Source: Pseudocercospora fijiensis CIRAD86
Taxonomy: Eukaryota; Ascomycota; Dothideomycetes; Mycosphaerellales; Mycosphaerellaceae
Assembly (NCBI RefSeq): GCF_000340215.1
Contig: NW_006921532.1
Location: 10,515,764-10,579,763 of the forward strand
Direction of reading: 5' to 3'
Length of the DNA: 64,000 bases
Shown one piece after another: positions 22,380 through 33,054 of this stretch. Both the position numbers and the translations under genes were made by a program. Position 1 is the first letter of the stretch, and the number at the start of each line of letters is the position of its first letter. Below the pieces are notes generated by a model. It ran no database searches. It had not been told where the DNA came from and worked only from the letters and a program-made list of their open reading frames with translations.

Positions 22380-22680
22380 AATATATAAATCGAAGACGTA
22401 CCTCGAATCTAGCGCGAATCTAACGCCGCTTTCTATCTAGAAAGTAAAACACGTTTATTCAAATTTCTCGGCGGTCTCTCGATATAACCTAATAAAAATT
22501 ATATCGTTAGAACCGCGCAATCTTATTCTATCTAATATTAAACTTTCGTATAAATCGAGAACGTATCTCGAATCTAAGACGAATCTAACGCTGCCTTTCT
22601 AATCGGAAAGCGGCATACGTTATTTAGATATCTAGGCGGTCTCTAGATAGATTTTAGTTAAAAGTACCTAGTTCGAACCG
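22380..22680. repeat. Degenerate tandem duplication of about 170 bp
   Basis: Two units contain GACGTACCTCGAATCTAGCGC / AACGTATCTCGAATCTAAGAC, then a TCTAACGC core and a CGGCGGTCTCTCGAT / AGGCGGTCTCTAGAT end. The differences are mostly RIP-type. No coding sense found. Confidence 0.6.
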
Positions 22681-22689
22681 CGTAATAAG

Positions 22690-23505
22690 GTTTTATATCC
22701 TAACTAGCTCGATACTATCGTACTACGAGCGGATATTATACTACGTATAATTAGTATTAGCTACGTCGAATACTACGAAAGGGTCTAAGGGAGGTACTTA
22801 GGTTATTGCCTCGCCCCTCCTAGTACCTAGATATATATAGCAAACCGGGCCTATAGTCTCTAAAAATAGGGGACGTTAGGCTATTCCCTATACCCTAGCA
22901 ACTCGCTTAGCTAAACTTAAGTTTTCGGATTTTATATATTATAAGTTAAAACCGTCGGTATTATATATAATTATTATTAATATATTGTCTTCTAGACGCG
23001 GTAAGGTATAATAGTACCCGCTAAATTCGGATTTACGTGTTTCGAGGTATAGTTGTTGCTTATTATTATAGTATCGTAGTATTGTCGTTAGTCTTACTAG
23101 TATACGTTAGAATTCTCGGTTAGTCCTACAGAGTATCTACAGCAACAGTTGCCCATATAGCGATAGCATAATAAGGACCCTAGATATACTCTAAATTACC
23201 TTACTCCCTATACTTTATACTATAAGAATTCGAATAGTATTAATAAAGGCCTACTATAGGCGGAAGAGAGGGTTCTAAGAGGGGATTCTTCCCCCTAGTA
23301 TAGCGCTAGGACTTGTTACTAGAATTCAGACACCCTCATTAACCTAGTATAATATACTATTCCTATATTATTCTAATAGAGGTACTATTATAGTGCGCTA
23401 TATACTATAGTATAAATTATAAGTAGACTCTTCTAACTACTAAGTATAGCTATATATACTACGATAGGTTATACTACCTATAGAACCTTATACTATTATA
23501 GCTAA

Positions 23506-23571
<66 letters not shown>

Positions 23572-24690
23572 GAGTATTCGTCTCCGCTTAGTACTACCTA
23601 CTAGAAATCTAATTTACTAGTAACATTTAATTTGCTATACAGGCCTCTAACCGTATACTAATTATATAGGTTAACCTACTATTTGTCGAGATATAGTTAA
23701 TACTATAAGGAGCTATAAATAGCTAGCAATAGTTAATACCTAAATAGTAAATACTCGCCTATCGGATTAAGTGTATACGTTATATTCGCGTTAGACCTTG
23801 CGATACTCGTTAAATATTATTGAAAATCTAAGCGTTTATAGAGGTAAAATATATAGCTAGAACTAGGTAATAGTTCAGATTAATATACTATTAGTCGAGG
23901 TATAGCTCAATTTAATTTACTATATAGTATTATATTTAGTCTAGTAGCTATTAATATACTAGGTATCTATCTTAGATCTTAGGTAGATAAAATATTTAGA
24001 AGGTTATAATTGTAACTCTTAAGACTATAGGTAACCTATATAGACTTAAATAGTCCTTAGGTTACCTTGTATCAGCAGTCGCGCCTATACCACTAGTAGA
24101 AAATTATTTATTATTAAGGTATATTCTCCTATATAGAAACCCTTTTTCTTCGGGCCTAGAGGCTAGTAGATAAAGCTTAGGTCCCTTCGTATTAGAATAC
24201 TAGTTATACTCCTAGTGCTTATTTAATAGGTTTTAAGTTACTATCTATAAGATGCTACTAGTATTCCTATAAAGTCGTCTAGTAATATACTAGCTCTAGT
24301 ACGTTCTTTAGTACTCCTAATAGTATAAGGTTTTATTCTATTTTTATAATAGACTATTACTAGTATATATTAGTAGGATAACGAGTCGAAGGCTAATTAC
24401 AACTATACGAAGATATACCTAGTATATTAGTTCAAGTATTATATATAGCGAGATTATAGTAGAGTACTCTATTAGGGTCGAATAAGATATACTAAGTATA
24501 TGCGTAGACACATAGCTATATATTTGCATATATCGGATCGGGAGACCGGCAATCCCGGATACGAAGATTCTATTATGCTAGGATTATATATTACGCTAAG
24601 TAAGGGTATAATATCTTTACGCTTTTCTATACGCTCGAACCCTCTTCTTCTTTCTCTACTACAAACTACTCGTACGTATTAGACCTAGAG
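22690..24690. other. A/T-rich region without recognised genes
   Basis: Strongly RIP-like sequence. It contains a (TAG)22 microsatellite (23506-23571). A short open frame at 24500-24682 has no recognisable protein character. No repeat termini identified. Confidence 0.5.
23506..23571. repeat. (TAG)22 microsatellite
   Basis: Sixty-six uninterrupted bases of TAG repeats. Confidence 0.97.
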
Positions 24691-25304
24691 CCCTCTATAT
24701 ATACCTATGCGTATTCCTAATCCGCTTAGTACTAGAATCAATTCTAGTATTTATATATACATCCGTATAAAGCTATACGCATAGCAGTCGACTATGCCGT
24801 AGGATATTAAGGGCTGCGTATTCCCGAGCTCGCTCGTTAACGGTAGCGTAAGTACATTCCTATAGCTATACGTCGCTATATACTAATGCGTAAACAGAGT
24901 AGCTACCGCAAGTATAAAAAGCGTCTGCTTGCTAGCGAGCTAGTCCCTCTACCTATTCTAGATGTCGTTGTAAGCATTCTTCTGCCCTTACCTATCTATA
25001 TACTTATATATATAGACATACCTAAAGAAGAAAGTGCCCGCTATTCGCCTTTTTATAGGTAAGGTCGTTTATCGTATACCGGCTAGTACTAAAAACTAGA
25101 GTCGATTTATCGACGCTATAGAGGATAACGGGTATAGTTAGTATACTATTACGTATATCTATATATAGCACTAATCTCTATAGTAATAAGAGTTTAGAGG
25201 ATATATACGACGAGGAGGGCATGTATTATATATAACCTAGCCTTCGCGTATATCTATATATTCTACTAATACTTGCGTAGATAATATGCCGCAATATAAG
25301 AACA
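24690..25304 (+). pseudogene. Unrecognised multi-intron gene, copy 2, 5' part
   Basis: Exons include SYRKYKKRLLASELVPLP, and a block reading IGKVVYRIP then RF..A, matching copy 1 (2540-3768). Introns end in CTATATACTAATGC-type branch strings. The gene is broken at 25312 by the hAT element and continues at 47155. Confidence 0.45.
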
Positions 25305-25312
25305 CTTGCAAC
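25305..25312. repeat. Left 8-bp target duplication of the hAT element
   Basis: CTTGCAAC, matching CTTGCGAC at 47147-47154 with one RIP-type difference. Eight bases is the hAT-specific length. Confidence 0.85.
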
Positions 25313-25455
25313 TAGACCCCGTAGTAGTTCGGTTTCCGAACTACCAAACGTATATAGTTTGGTTTCTTAGCGGCGAACCAGCTCCCTAGTTCCGGTTTGG
25401 TTTTTTCGAACTATATAGATTCCTAGTTTAAACTAGAGACTGTATTAGTTTTACT

Positions 25456-25762
25456 ATAAGGACACTCTTATTCGACTGCCGGCTACGATTGCCGGCTATA
25501 ATAGTAACTCTGTTACATTTACTACGCTCTTTTGCCGTTGCTAGGGCGTAGTTGCTGTTGCTAGGGCGTAGTTGCTATTGCTAGGGCGTGGTTTTGCTAT
25601 AAGGACACTCTTATTCGACTACCGGCTACGATTGCCGGCTATAATAGTTACTAGGTTGTATTTACTACGCTTTATTACCGTTGCTAGGGCGTGGTTGCCG
25701 TTGCTAGGGCGTAGTTGCCGTTGCTAGGGCGTAGTTGCTATTGCCGGGGCGTAGTTGCCGTA
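25456..25762. repeat. hAT left-end minisatellite and duplication
   Basis: GTTGCTAGGGCGTAG-type 18-bp units occur in two blocks (about 25540-25592 and 25673-25762). Each block follows a copy of the string ATAAGGACACTCTTATTCGAC...GCCGGCTATAATAGT, so about 135 bp were duplicated. Confidence 0.75.
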
Positions 25763-25889
25763 GTTGCGAAAGCTTACCTATATAACGTTACGTAGGCGGC
25801 AACAATTAGGGCTTCGCGATATTCTTATACTTTCAACTTCTTCCTCTATACCTATACCGATAACAACTACTATACGCTACGCCCCCGCC

Positions 25890-26230
25890 CCTTTCCCTTA
25901 TAATAGTAAGAGAGAAGCGCGCCGCGCGCTAAATAGAAGATAGAACTAAAGACCGCGAGTTTGTTTTACCTAAGCGTCTAACTAAAAAGCGCAAGACTAA
26001 AGAGGAGTACTCTATAAAGAAGAATTCCGTACGAGACCGCGAGAGAAAGGATAAGATAGATAAGGATAAAAGAGCTAAGGATAAGAGAAGAAAGGCGCGG
26101 AATAAGGCATTCTATCGATAGCTAGCGCCTATAGAAAAAAGTGAAGGTTAGAATAAGAAGATAACCTAAAAGAAGGCTAAGAGGAGGAAAGAATTGCGGC
26201 TAGTTTTCGAGCGTAAAGTTCTAGTAGCGT
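25890..26230 (+). pseudogene. Lys/Arg-rich frame in the hAT element
   Basis: Reads LPKRLTKKRKTKEEYSIKKN, later RDRERKDKIDKDKRAKDKRR, with few RIP stops. It ends near a cluster of GCCGGCA/TAGCCGG repeats at 26240-26300. The highly basic composition fits a nuclear or nucleic-acid-binding region. It may be the first exon of the next frame, with the repeat cluster in an intron. No domain recognised. Confidence 0.35.
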
Positions 26231-26324
26231 AAGTCAATCTAGCTAGCGGCCGTAGCTAGCAGCTATAGCCGGCAGCCGTAGCCGGCAGCTGTAGCCGGTA
26301 TATTTTTCTTTAATACGTTAACTA

Positions 26325-27400
26325 ATAGCATTCAGACCTATAGCCGCTACCTCTATCGATACGACCGATAGTAACGGAGATATTTAGATAGCCGAGAACA
26401 ATAATGCTAGAGTTTAGGATGCCGCGACAGAGCTTAATACTACGAATAAAGGAACTGAAAAAAGCGAGGAGATACTATACGTCGATCTAGTAACAGGTAT
26501 AGTCTTAGAGCCTAACGCTATAGACGATAAGCGCTAGGAGTGGATCGAGTATAGTTAAAGAGACGAGATACTAGTAAAGGGCTAAGGTATAAGTCCTATC
26601 AATCTAGAAAATTATAGTTAAAGCTACTACGAAAAGCTAGCAAGGATTGGAATCGAGACTAGTCGTCTTTATATCCTCGATATAGAGTAGAAGTTTCTTT
26701 ATTAGTATTAGAGCGAAGCCTTTGCGTCTATAAAGGCAAAGTAGCTTACGATTAATGCGATCGGGGCTAGGTATCTAAGGACGGCAGAAGTGTTACTATA
26801 GGAGGAAGGGGTACAGGTAATTATTCTATACTCGGCATATATAGCCGGCGTTCGTAGCCGGTAGATACTAATAGTTAAATAGAAAGCGTTTCTCGAAGGT
26901 AGAGTGCTACTACTATATGAAATCTTTACTAAGGCAGAGAGGGCTTGTATCCGGAATCTAAGCTACTAGTAGGATAGGTTAGCGTTAGAATTCTCTAAAT
27001 CTCTATATAAGCCTCCGAAGGATTACCTATTTCAGCGATACGGCTTTATCTCGACTACTCCGTAGGTACCCGAAGAAGCTCGAGCGCTCTTTAAGGTCTT
27101 TACTAAGAAGCGGAAGGAGTTTAAGGATTAGGATTAGTTAATAGAGCTGTTAGTTAGTCTTAGGTTTCGTAGTTAGACTCGGCCTAAGTATTTGCTTGTC
27201 GAGTGTCTTATACCGAAAGAGGATGGATTAAGACTGAAAACGAGCTTAGATTCGTTAGGTATAGTAGCTCGGTTCCGTTAGTAGGAGAGAGCCGCCGTAT
27301 AGAAGGCAAAATTCAGGTAGTTAGGGTAGCTAGGAAAGAAATTCTAGTAGTTAGGCTAGCTAGGGTAGCTAGGAAAAAAAATCTAGTAGTTAGGTAGCTA
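26325..27400 (+). pseudogene. Unrecognised long frame in the hAT element
   Basis: Plus-strand frame with TAG/TAA only: EEILYVDLVTGIVLEPNAID, RIGIETSRLYILDIE, YLRTAEVLLQEEGVQVIILY, KSLYKPPKDYLFQRYGFIST. About 300 codons can be followed, interrupted by a short GCCGGCGTTCGTAGCCGG insertion near 26838-26863. No recognised family; probably cargo or an N-terminal part of the transposase. Confidence 0.35.
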
Positions 27401-27539
27401 GGAAACAAAAAAAAAGGTAGCTAGCTATTTACTGCCTAGCTGTTCCTAACGATACGATACTATAAAAGAAAGGGTGTTTCTCTATAGCTACTAGTACACA
27501 TCTACTACTCCTAAGTCCTTACCTTACCGTACGAAACCT

Positions 27540-28215
27540 TAAAACATGCCGACCGATATTGTATATATACTAGGCGCTACACTAGGAAGGGTAATAACGA
27601 GACGATAGTCGAAATAGTCTAGTATACGAGCGAGATTGCGACAACGTCGAGAGGAGGTCGTATACTTACCTTTAAGCCTATCGAGTCCTAGACTACGATT
27701 AGGGCTAGATTCATCCTCTCCGAATCCTAGTAGTAGGAATTCATTATAGGGTACTACTACCTAGTCCTTACCTTTACGGAGTCTAAGTAGAAGGTTGTTC
27801 GGAGATATAAGAATATCGAGTATTAACCCGGAAATCTTCGAAAAGGCTAGCTAGGCGTATCTTTAGAAACCCGAGTATATAGAGCAGTTCAATTAATAGG
27901 TCTATAAGATATAGTTCCCTTTATACTTACGTTCGAAGGAGTATAAACTCCGGAAGTACTCGATGCGATAGGGGAGTAAGGAGCGAACGGATACATTCTA
28001 GAAGTTCTTTATAGAGGGGGCATTGTACCGTTATACGACTTCTCGACTTAAAGGTTAACTAGTAATTGTCTATAACTTCTACGGTTCAATCTTAAAATAC
28101 CCGAAACTAGGGGATAGGAACTTATCGCCTACGAACTATCTCTATTCTAAACGGTATCGGGAATCTTAAGGAGAGAGGAGAGTTAATATAGATATAGCGT
28201 TCTAGAAAGAGGTAT
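27540..28215 (+). pseudogene. Unrecognised frame upstream of the hAT transposase core
   Basis: The later part (about 27840-28215) reads KPEYIEQFN, VYKIQFPLYLRSKEYKLRK, TDTFQKFFIEGALYRYTTSR. The earlier part changes frame, so introns or indels exist. A GCCGGCTATAG repeat cluster at 28228-28277 separates it from the transposase core. Confidence 0.3.
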
Positions 28216-28329
28216 ATCTTCTAAAATGCCGGCTATAGCTGCCGGCTATAGCTACCGGCTATAGATTCCGGCTACCTAAATCAACCGTAGAGATCTAGCT
28301 AATTATTATAGGCTACGCTTAAGGAAGCT

Positions 28330-28710
28330 CTAGGATTAAAGGCTACCGATTTCTCCCCCGAAGACTTTAAGTAACTAGCAAACGAAATGCTAGCTATAAA
28401 CGGTCTTCCGGAAGACTTCTACGAAAGGGAGTCTATATAGAAGACATACCTATATCTTATAAACTACCCTCCCCTATTTCTCGGCGCGATAACCTAGCGT
28501 ATTATATTCGAAAAGAACAAAGAGGCTACGTTAGACGACATTCGGGAGATCCTCCGTAATACTCGCTAAGTAGCTATTACTATCGATAGCTAGTTAAGCC
28601 GGACTATAAGAGCCTCCTTCCTCTCGATTATGCTATACTTTATTAATTCGGATTAGAAACTCTAGGAACTTATAATCGGATTCCCTAAAATTCTAGGTTC
28701 CTATACTAGT
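28330..28710 (+). pseudogene. hAT transposase, N-proximal catalytic part
   Basis: One frame reads TLDDIREILRNTR, then VAITIDS*LSRTIRASFLSI and FINSD*KLQELIIGFPKILG. This matches the hAT pattern around the first catalytic Asp (TxDxWss....aitaHfID.dwkLq). TAG sits where Trp is expected. The frame breaks at 28710 inside GSYTS, where the gypsy element inserted, and resumes at 40981 as KDIAKL. Confidence 0.8.
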
Positions 28711-28988
28711 AAAGGACGGAAACTAACACTACTACTACTACTTGTAGCAATAGTATAGGCTACCGAGGGTAACATAACCTATAGCAATATAGGCAGCTAT
28801 GTTTAGCAAGATAGGATAACGAGACTGTCGCTTAGGCTAATAACTAGAGCCCTGTAACATAGGCATTATAGAAGTGTGATATAAACAATGTGCTATACGA
28901 GGTTGATAATCTATCTACAATGTAGAAGGAGGCCTCTTATATAGGCTCAAAACTAGCCTATAGGTGTAGGGCCGGTTACTAGCTAATA
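28711..28988 (-). repeat. 3' LTR of the 12.3-kb element
   Basis: 278 bp. On the element strand it begins TATTAGCTAGTAACC (TG changed to TA) and ends ...CCGTCCTTT. The purine run GAAAGGGAGGGA just inside (28989-29003 region) is the likely polypurine tract. Confidence 0.9.
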
Positions 28989-29117
28989 TCCCTCCCTTTC
29001 TTCGTATCTAACTAGACACGCTTTACATTGCGCGCTTAAAACAAACATGTATACATTCTTAGCGTTCTTAGCTAAGGCCATTTTTAGAACTCCGTAATAA
29101 TACCCCCGGGGTAGCAT
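28983..29117 (-). CDS. 44-codon ORF4 starting on the UAAUG at the end of ORF3
   Basis: ATG at 29117 overlaps the ORF3 stop (TAATG). The frame runs MLPRGYYYGVLKMALAKN..., includes a CKACL stretch, and stops at TAG 28985-28983, six bases inside the LTR. It has no internal stop although neighbouring genes carry many. Its first seven residues equal those of pol because both are encoded by the palindrome. It could be a real small protein or a by-product of the stop-start signal. Confidence 0.4.
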   Translation of the reverse strand: MLPRGYYYGVLKMALAKNAKNVYMFVLSAQCKACLVRYEEREGY

Positions 29118-29119
29118 TA
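29095..29119. promoter_or_regulatory. Palindrome at the ORF3/ORF4 boundary
   Basis: TAATAATACCCCC-GGGGTAGCATTA on the plus strand; on the element strand TAATGCTACCCC-GGGGGTATTATTA. It holds the ORF3 TAA and the ORF4 ATG as TAATG. Confidence 0.8.
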
Positions 29120-31912
29120 ATCCTAGATACTATAACTATATAAAAACAACTTCCTAAGCAATACTATATAGACCTACTATTGCTTCAACGCGCCGTAATC
29201 CTTACTAGCAATAACCTTATCTACTAGTCGGTTCTCGAAATCTCCTCCGCATGCGTTAAAGCTATTAGCACCGAAGTACTATCCCTCGTAGAAAGCTTAA
29301 TTAACGAGGAGGTTAGTAGCCTTTTCCTTCGTAGCATTCTCCTAATCGTATAGATATTCCTTAAGTCCCTCGTTATTAAGCTAGAGGATCTGTTTAACTT
29401 CGTTCTAAATAACGTAACTTAACTAAGGAATCCTACTAACTAGGGCGTCGGAGATGCAACTAAGGCCTTCGACTAAGATAGCGGTAGGGAAGGGGAACGG
29501 TACGAAGGTATTCGAACCTAGAAGGGCGGTTAGATTGCGGTACGCCTTAGCAACCTCGGCGACGGTTAAGTTGTCGTAACCCTTAATCTTAGTACCGTCG
29601 ATAACGCGAGAGTAGCCTAGGTTAATTAATATACGGTTGCTCTTAGTCTTTAGATTACTATATAGTAGGTATAGCATCTGAATAGAGACTTCGCACTCCT
29701 TTAGAGGGTTGAGGATCTACTCCGCCTTACGCCCCTTACTATTAGGCTAACTATCGAATATATAGTCGAGGTCGTCGTCGGTGAGGTGCTTGTTAGTAAG
29801 CTTGCCGATCTTGCTTAGCGGGACTAGGCTACGAGCCTTAAGCTTCTTAACCTAGTTCGCAAAGACCTCGGGCTAATATATACCTTCGATAATAGTAGAG
29901 CAGCTAGTCTTATCCTTAGACATAAGACAGACCTTAATGCGTAGGTAACTAGCACCCTCGCTAGCTGCGAGCTTAACTATATCTTGTCCGAGACGAGTAG
30001 ACTCCTTAAAAGGATAGTTTTTATAAGTACCGCTAACCTTAAAGAACTTAGTAGGCTTAGGGACAGAGATAAGCTCGTATACGTAATTAGGTCGAAGGGC
30101 GACAGTTAAGAGCTATAGGGCAGGGTGCTAGCGGACGATTTAGTTGCTTATACTATAAGTTTGAAGGGTATTACGGCCTTCCTACTTAGACTTAGGTATC
30201 GTACGTATATACTAAAGGTATATTTTAAACTCCTCTTATATTAGGTCGATAAGGAAAGGAAGATGTGCTCTACGAGGCTCTTGCAACTAGCTAAAGACTT
30301 AAGGGAAGATAGCATTGCTAGTCTAGCGAAAGCGGTCGAAGGAAGTGCCTTAGCTAAGGATGCCGGTAACGAACTTGCTCTAGCGATCCGTTAGTATAAG
30401 GGCGCGAGTAATAGTACTAGTAGGGTTAAACGCGTAGAGTCCTAGAGATATCGGGGCGGCAATAGGGCGTCTAGGAAACTAGTTAGTATAGGCCTAATTA
30501 GCCTTAAGGGTAGCGAAGGCGTCTTAATTAGGAACCTCGCGACTAATCTTTAATAGGCGGCCGACGAGGACAATCGCCTTAGCACTAGTATAGAGACTAC
30601 AGACCTTAGCGGCCTTCTTAATATAGTTAGCACATATAGAGAACGGCTCTTCTCCTAGCTTACTAAGGTCGTCGAGCTATTAATAGATAGATAGGGCGGT
30701 AGGAGCTTTGCCTATATCGGCTTTAAGAACTATATCGATCTTAGTAATAAGGTGCGTAATAGAGTCGCCCTTGTAAGAACTATAGATGTTCTTAGTTAAT
30801 AGGATCGGCGAGAGCCCTCTATCTCTACGCTCGCTAAAGGAGCCTTCGGAGGAGACATCTTCTAGTAGTATATCTAGCATGTCAACATCCGAGTTACTAT
30901 AGTTAGTACTATAGTTAGCCCTAGAAGGGGCGCTGTACTTCTTAGTAGCCTTACGGAGGGCCTAGCGAGTATGCAATGCCTTCTTACGCGCTGCTTCGGC
31001 CTTAGCGCGCTCGTCCTTAACTTCCTAAAAGACCTTACGGTTGCGGGTCGAGCGACGGTCTTAAGCCTATATCTCCGTAGCGAGCGCGAGACTAGCAGCC
31101 GTATCGGCCTCTATTTCTAGGCGAAGAGCCTTACGTTTAAGGACATTAACGATAGGAGCCTCTTAACCTTTAATAATAAAACCTGCACTATTAATACGAT
31201 AGCCCTTCTCTTTTAGTAGATCCTTAGTTGTCTATATATTAAGATCGATCTAGACAATTGCATCGTAGTGCCGCTTCTAGTAGGATGTCGTAAAGTCGTT
31301 AAGCGTAAAGGACAAGTTAAGTAACTGCTTACCTACCTTCTTACTAGCGGTAGACATACGATAGATTATAGTGCGGGAAAGGTGCTTAGCGCCTTAACGA
31401 CGGACCTTGTACTTGTTAACGAACGAAGAGACCTGCTTTACACGCTCTTATCTACCGTAGGCGAAGTTAATAAGGCTTTTAGGAAGACTACTTAGTCCTC
31501 CCTAATATTCGAAGGCCTAGTCGAGGGTCTTAAAGCGCAAGCGAATCTAGGTGCCGGCCGTCTCGAGGCTATAGACGATAGGAAAGGCTTATTCGATATC
31601 TATATCGTTAAGGACCTCGCGCTTAAAGACACGCTTACCGATAGACTAACGCAAGTTGTTTATACCGTACGTAACTAAGATAGCAGCCTTCTTAATGTTC
31701 CTATTAATAACGCGTAGTAGGGTGCGAGCGTTCTAGATCTTCTCTTAAGGGTCTTTAAGGGCGGTAACGATCTAGAAGCAGTGCTCGAGGCTAGTTGTAG
31801 CAGCTAAGGCGCTATCGGAGGGGGCTTCGATCGGGACTAGTACGCCTAGGTTTAGGGCTAGTAGGTTGCTGCTACTACTAGCGCCTAGCGGATTTAGGGC
31901 GCCGGAAGACAT
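29117..31912 (-). pseudogene. ORF3 of the 12.3-kb element, unknown function
   Basis: ATG at 31912 to TAA at 29119-29117 is 932 codons in one phase. The only interruptions are TAG/TAA at likely Gln codons. The N-terminus is MSSGALNPLGASSSSNLLAL. A basic, Ala/Glu/Arg-rich helical region, possibly coiled coil, lies near residues 300-340 (KDERAKAEAARKKALHTR). Well-preserved blocks occur at 30880-30680 and 29677-29423 (NLTVAEVAKAYRNLTALLG). It sits where env lies in other gypsy elements, but I see no signal peptide or membrane segment. No family recognised. Confidence 0.75.
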
Positions 31913-32334
31913 CTTAGTCGACCGGAGCGGAAAGGAGTTAGTAACGAGCTTGCAAAAACGTTCGTAGCTTGTTAATAATAATTAAAGGGTTTAGATAGAA
32001 GAGGGGGGGGGTAGGCGGTAGTAAGTTAGTTAGTGCTCGAGTAGAAGAAAGAGCTTAGAAGGCTTGCCTTAAATAGGGTACGAAGGTAGCGTAGTCCGTA
32101 TATTCCGGTAAAGCAAACGGATAACGATTATATATAGACCCTAAAAAGTGAAGCTATATACGAGACTCCTTTATTAGTAGGGCGGCTAAAGTTTGACAAT
32201 CGATCTAGCTAATTGCTAGTAGCGACTACGCGCCTTTGTTAACCTCTAGCTTTCGTAGATTCCCGCGTACTCGAAATGTAACTAGTCAGTTCGAGTACCT
32301 AGTAGTAATCTATAGTAGTAAGGCTAGCGGGACT

Positions 32335-32361
32335 AATAATACCCCCGGGGTAGTATTAGCT
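32335..32361. promoter_or_regulatory. Palindrome in the pol-ORF3 spacer, ORF3-proximal
   Basis: CTAATAATACCCC-C-GGGGTAGTATTAG, arms of 13 with one mismatch. It lies about 420 bp upstream of the ORF3 ATG, in the same orientation as the sites at 29095 and 36778. Confidence 0.8.
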
Positions 32362-32457
32362 TTTCTCTAGAGATGCTCGGCAACTAGGAGCAAATCGCCT
32401 AGGCCTAGCGTAGCTTATATTAGCCTATAGCACTATCGTTATAGATGTAGTATCACC

Positions 32458-32464
32458 TTTTATA
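32458..32464 (-). promoter_or_regulatory. Possible TATA box for ORF3
   Basis: TGCTATAAAAGGTG on the minus strand, about 545 bp upstream of the ORF3 start and between the two spacer palindromes. It could support a separate ORF3 transcript. A motif alone is weak evidence in A/T-rich DNA. Confidence 0.3.
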
Positions 32465-32761
32465 GCAGTAGGTATATAAACGTAGCCCGTGCGTTCTTCT
32501 TTCTTCTAGACACTAAGCTTAGCGGCCTAAGGTCCCTATTCTTAGAGGCTATAGGCCTAGGTTACTACGTCTATCTAAGAGCTAGGAAGGGAGAGGGATC
32601 CTCCCTTTCTTAGTATCCTACGTAACTAATACTAATTAGGGCAGGAACAATCTCTAGCAGAGTACCTTGTTATCGTTGCTACTTAAGGGTAGTTACTAGA
32701 GTCTAGGAACCTAGAGGGAAGTAGTCCTAGAAGGGTAGAGGGGTTAGGTTCGGCTATCTTC

Positions 32762-32794
32762 CTAATGCTACCCCCGGGGTATTATTAGGAAAAC
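32762..32794. promoter_or_regulatory. Palindrome in the pol-ORF3 spacer, pol-proximal, inverted
   Basis: TTCCTAATGCTACCCC-C-GGGGTATTATTAGGAA, arms of 16 with two mismatches. Orientation is opposite to the other internal sites, so the 400-bp spacer between 32361 and 32762 is bracketed by inverted copies. Confidence 0.8.
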
Positions 32795-33054
32795 ACGCCT
32801 CGTACAGTTCTATCTAAAGAAACAAGAGCGAAGGAATAAAGTTATAGTAACATTAATCGAAGGTAAAGGCAAAAGCAAAAGACAATAATAGGATAAACTA
32901 AAAGCAACAAACGAGAGTATAAACATTAGTAGGAATAGATAATAGGTAAGGACTAAAGGTATAGGGCGGCACTATATTAATAGCGCGGAGAACGATCGAT
33001 AAGAGCAAGGAAGCAACGTAGTAGAGGCAGGTAGAGGCAAGGAAGAGCAAGCAG

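Noticed and set aside
22640..22700. GTTCGAACC-like string resembling a tRNA T-arm
   Set aside because: No acceptor, D or anticodon stems could be placed around it on either strand.
23506..23571. Regular repeat considered as a CRISPR-like or telomeric array
   Set aside because: Simple (TAG) microsatellite; no spacers and not TTAGGG.
27203..27397. 64-codon open frame with VARKEILVVR repeats
   Set aside because: Comes from a short GTTAGG-TAGCTAGGAAAG tandem repeat in another phase than the surrounding coding frame.
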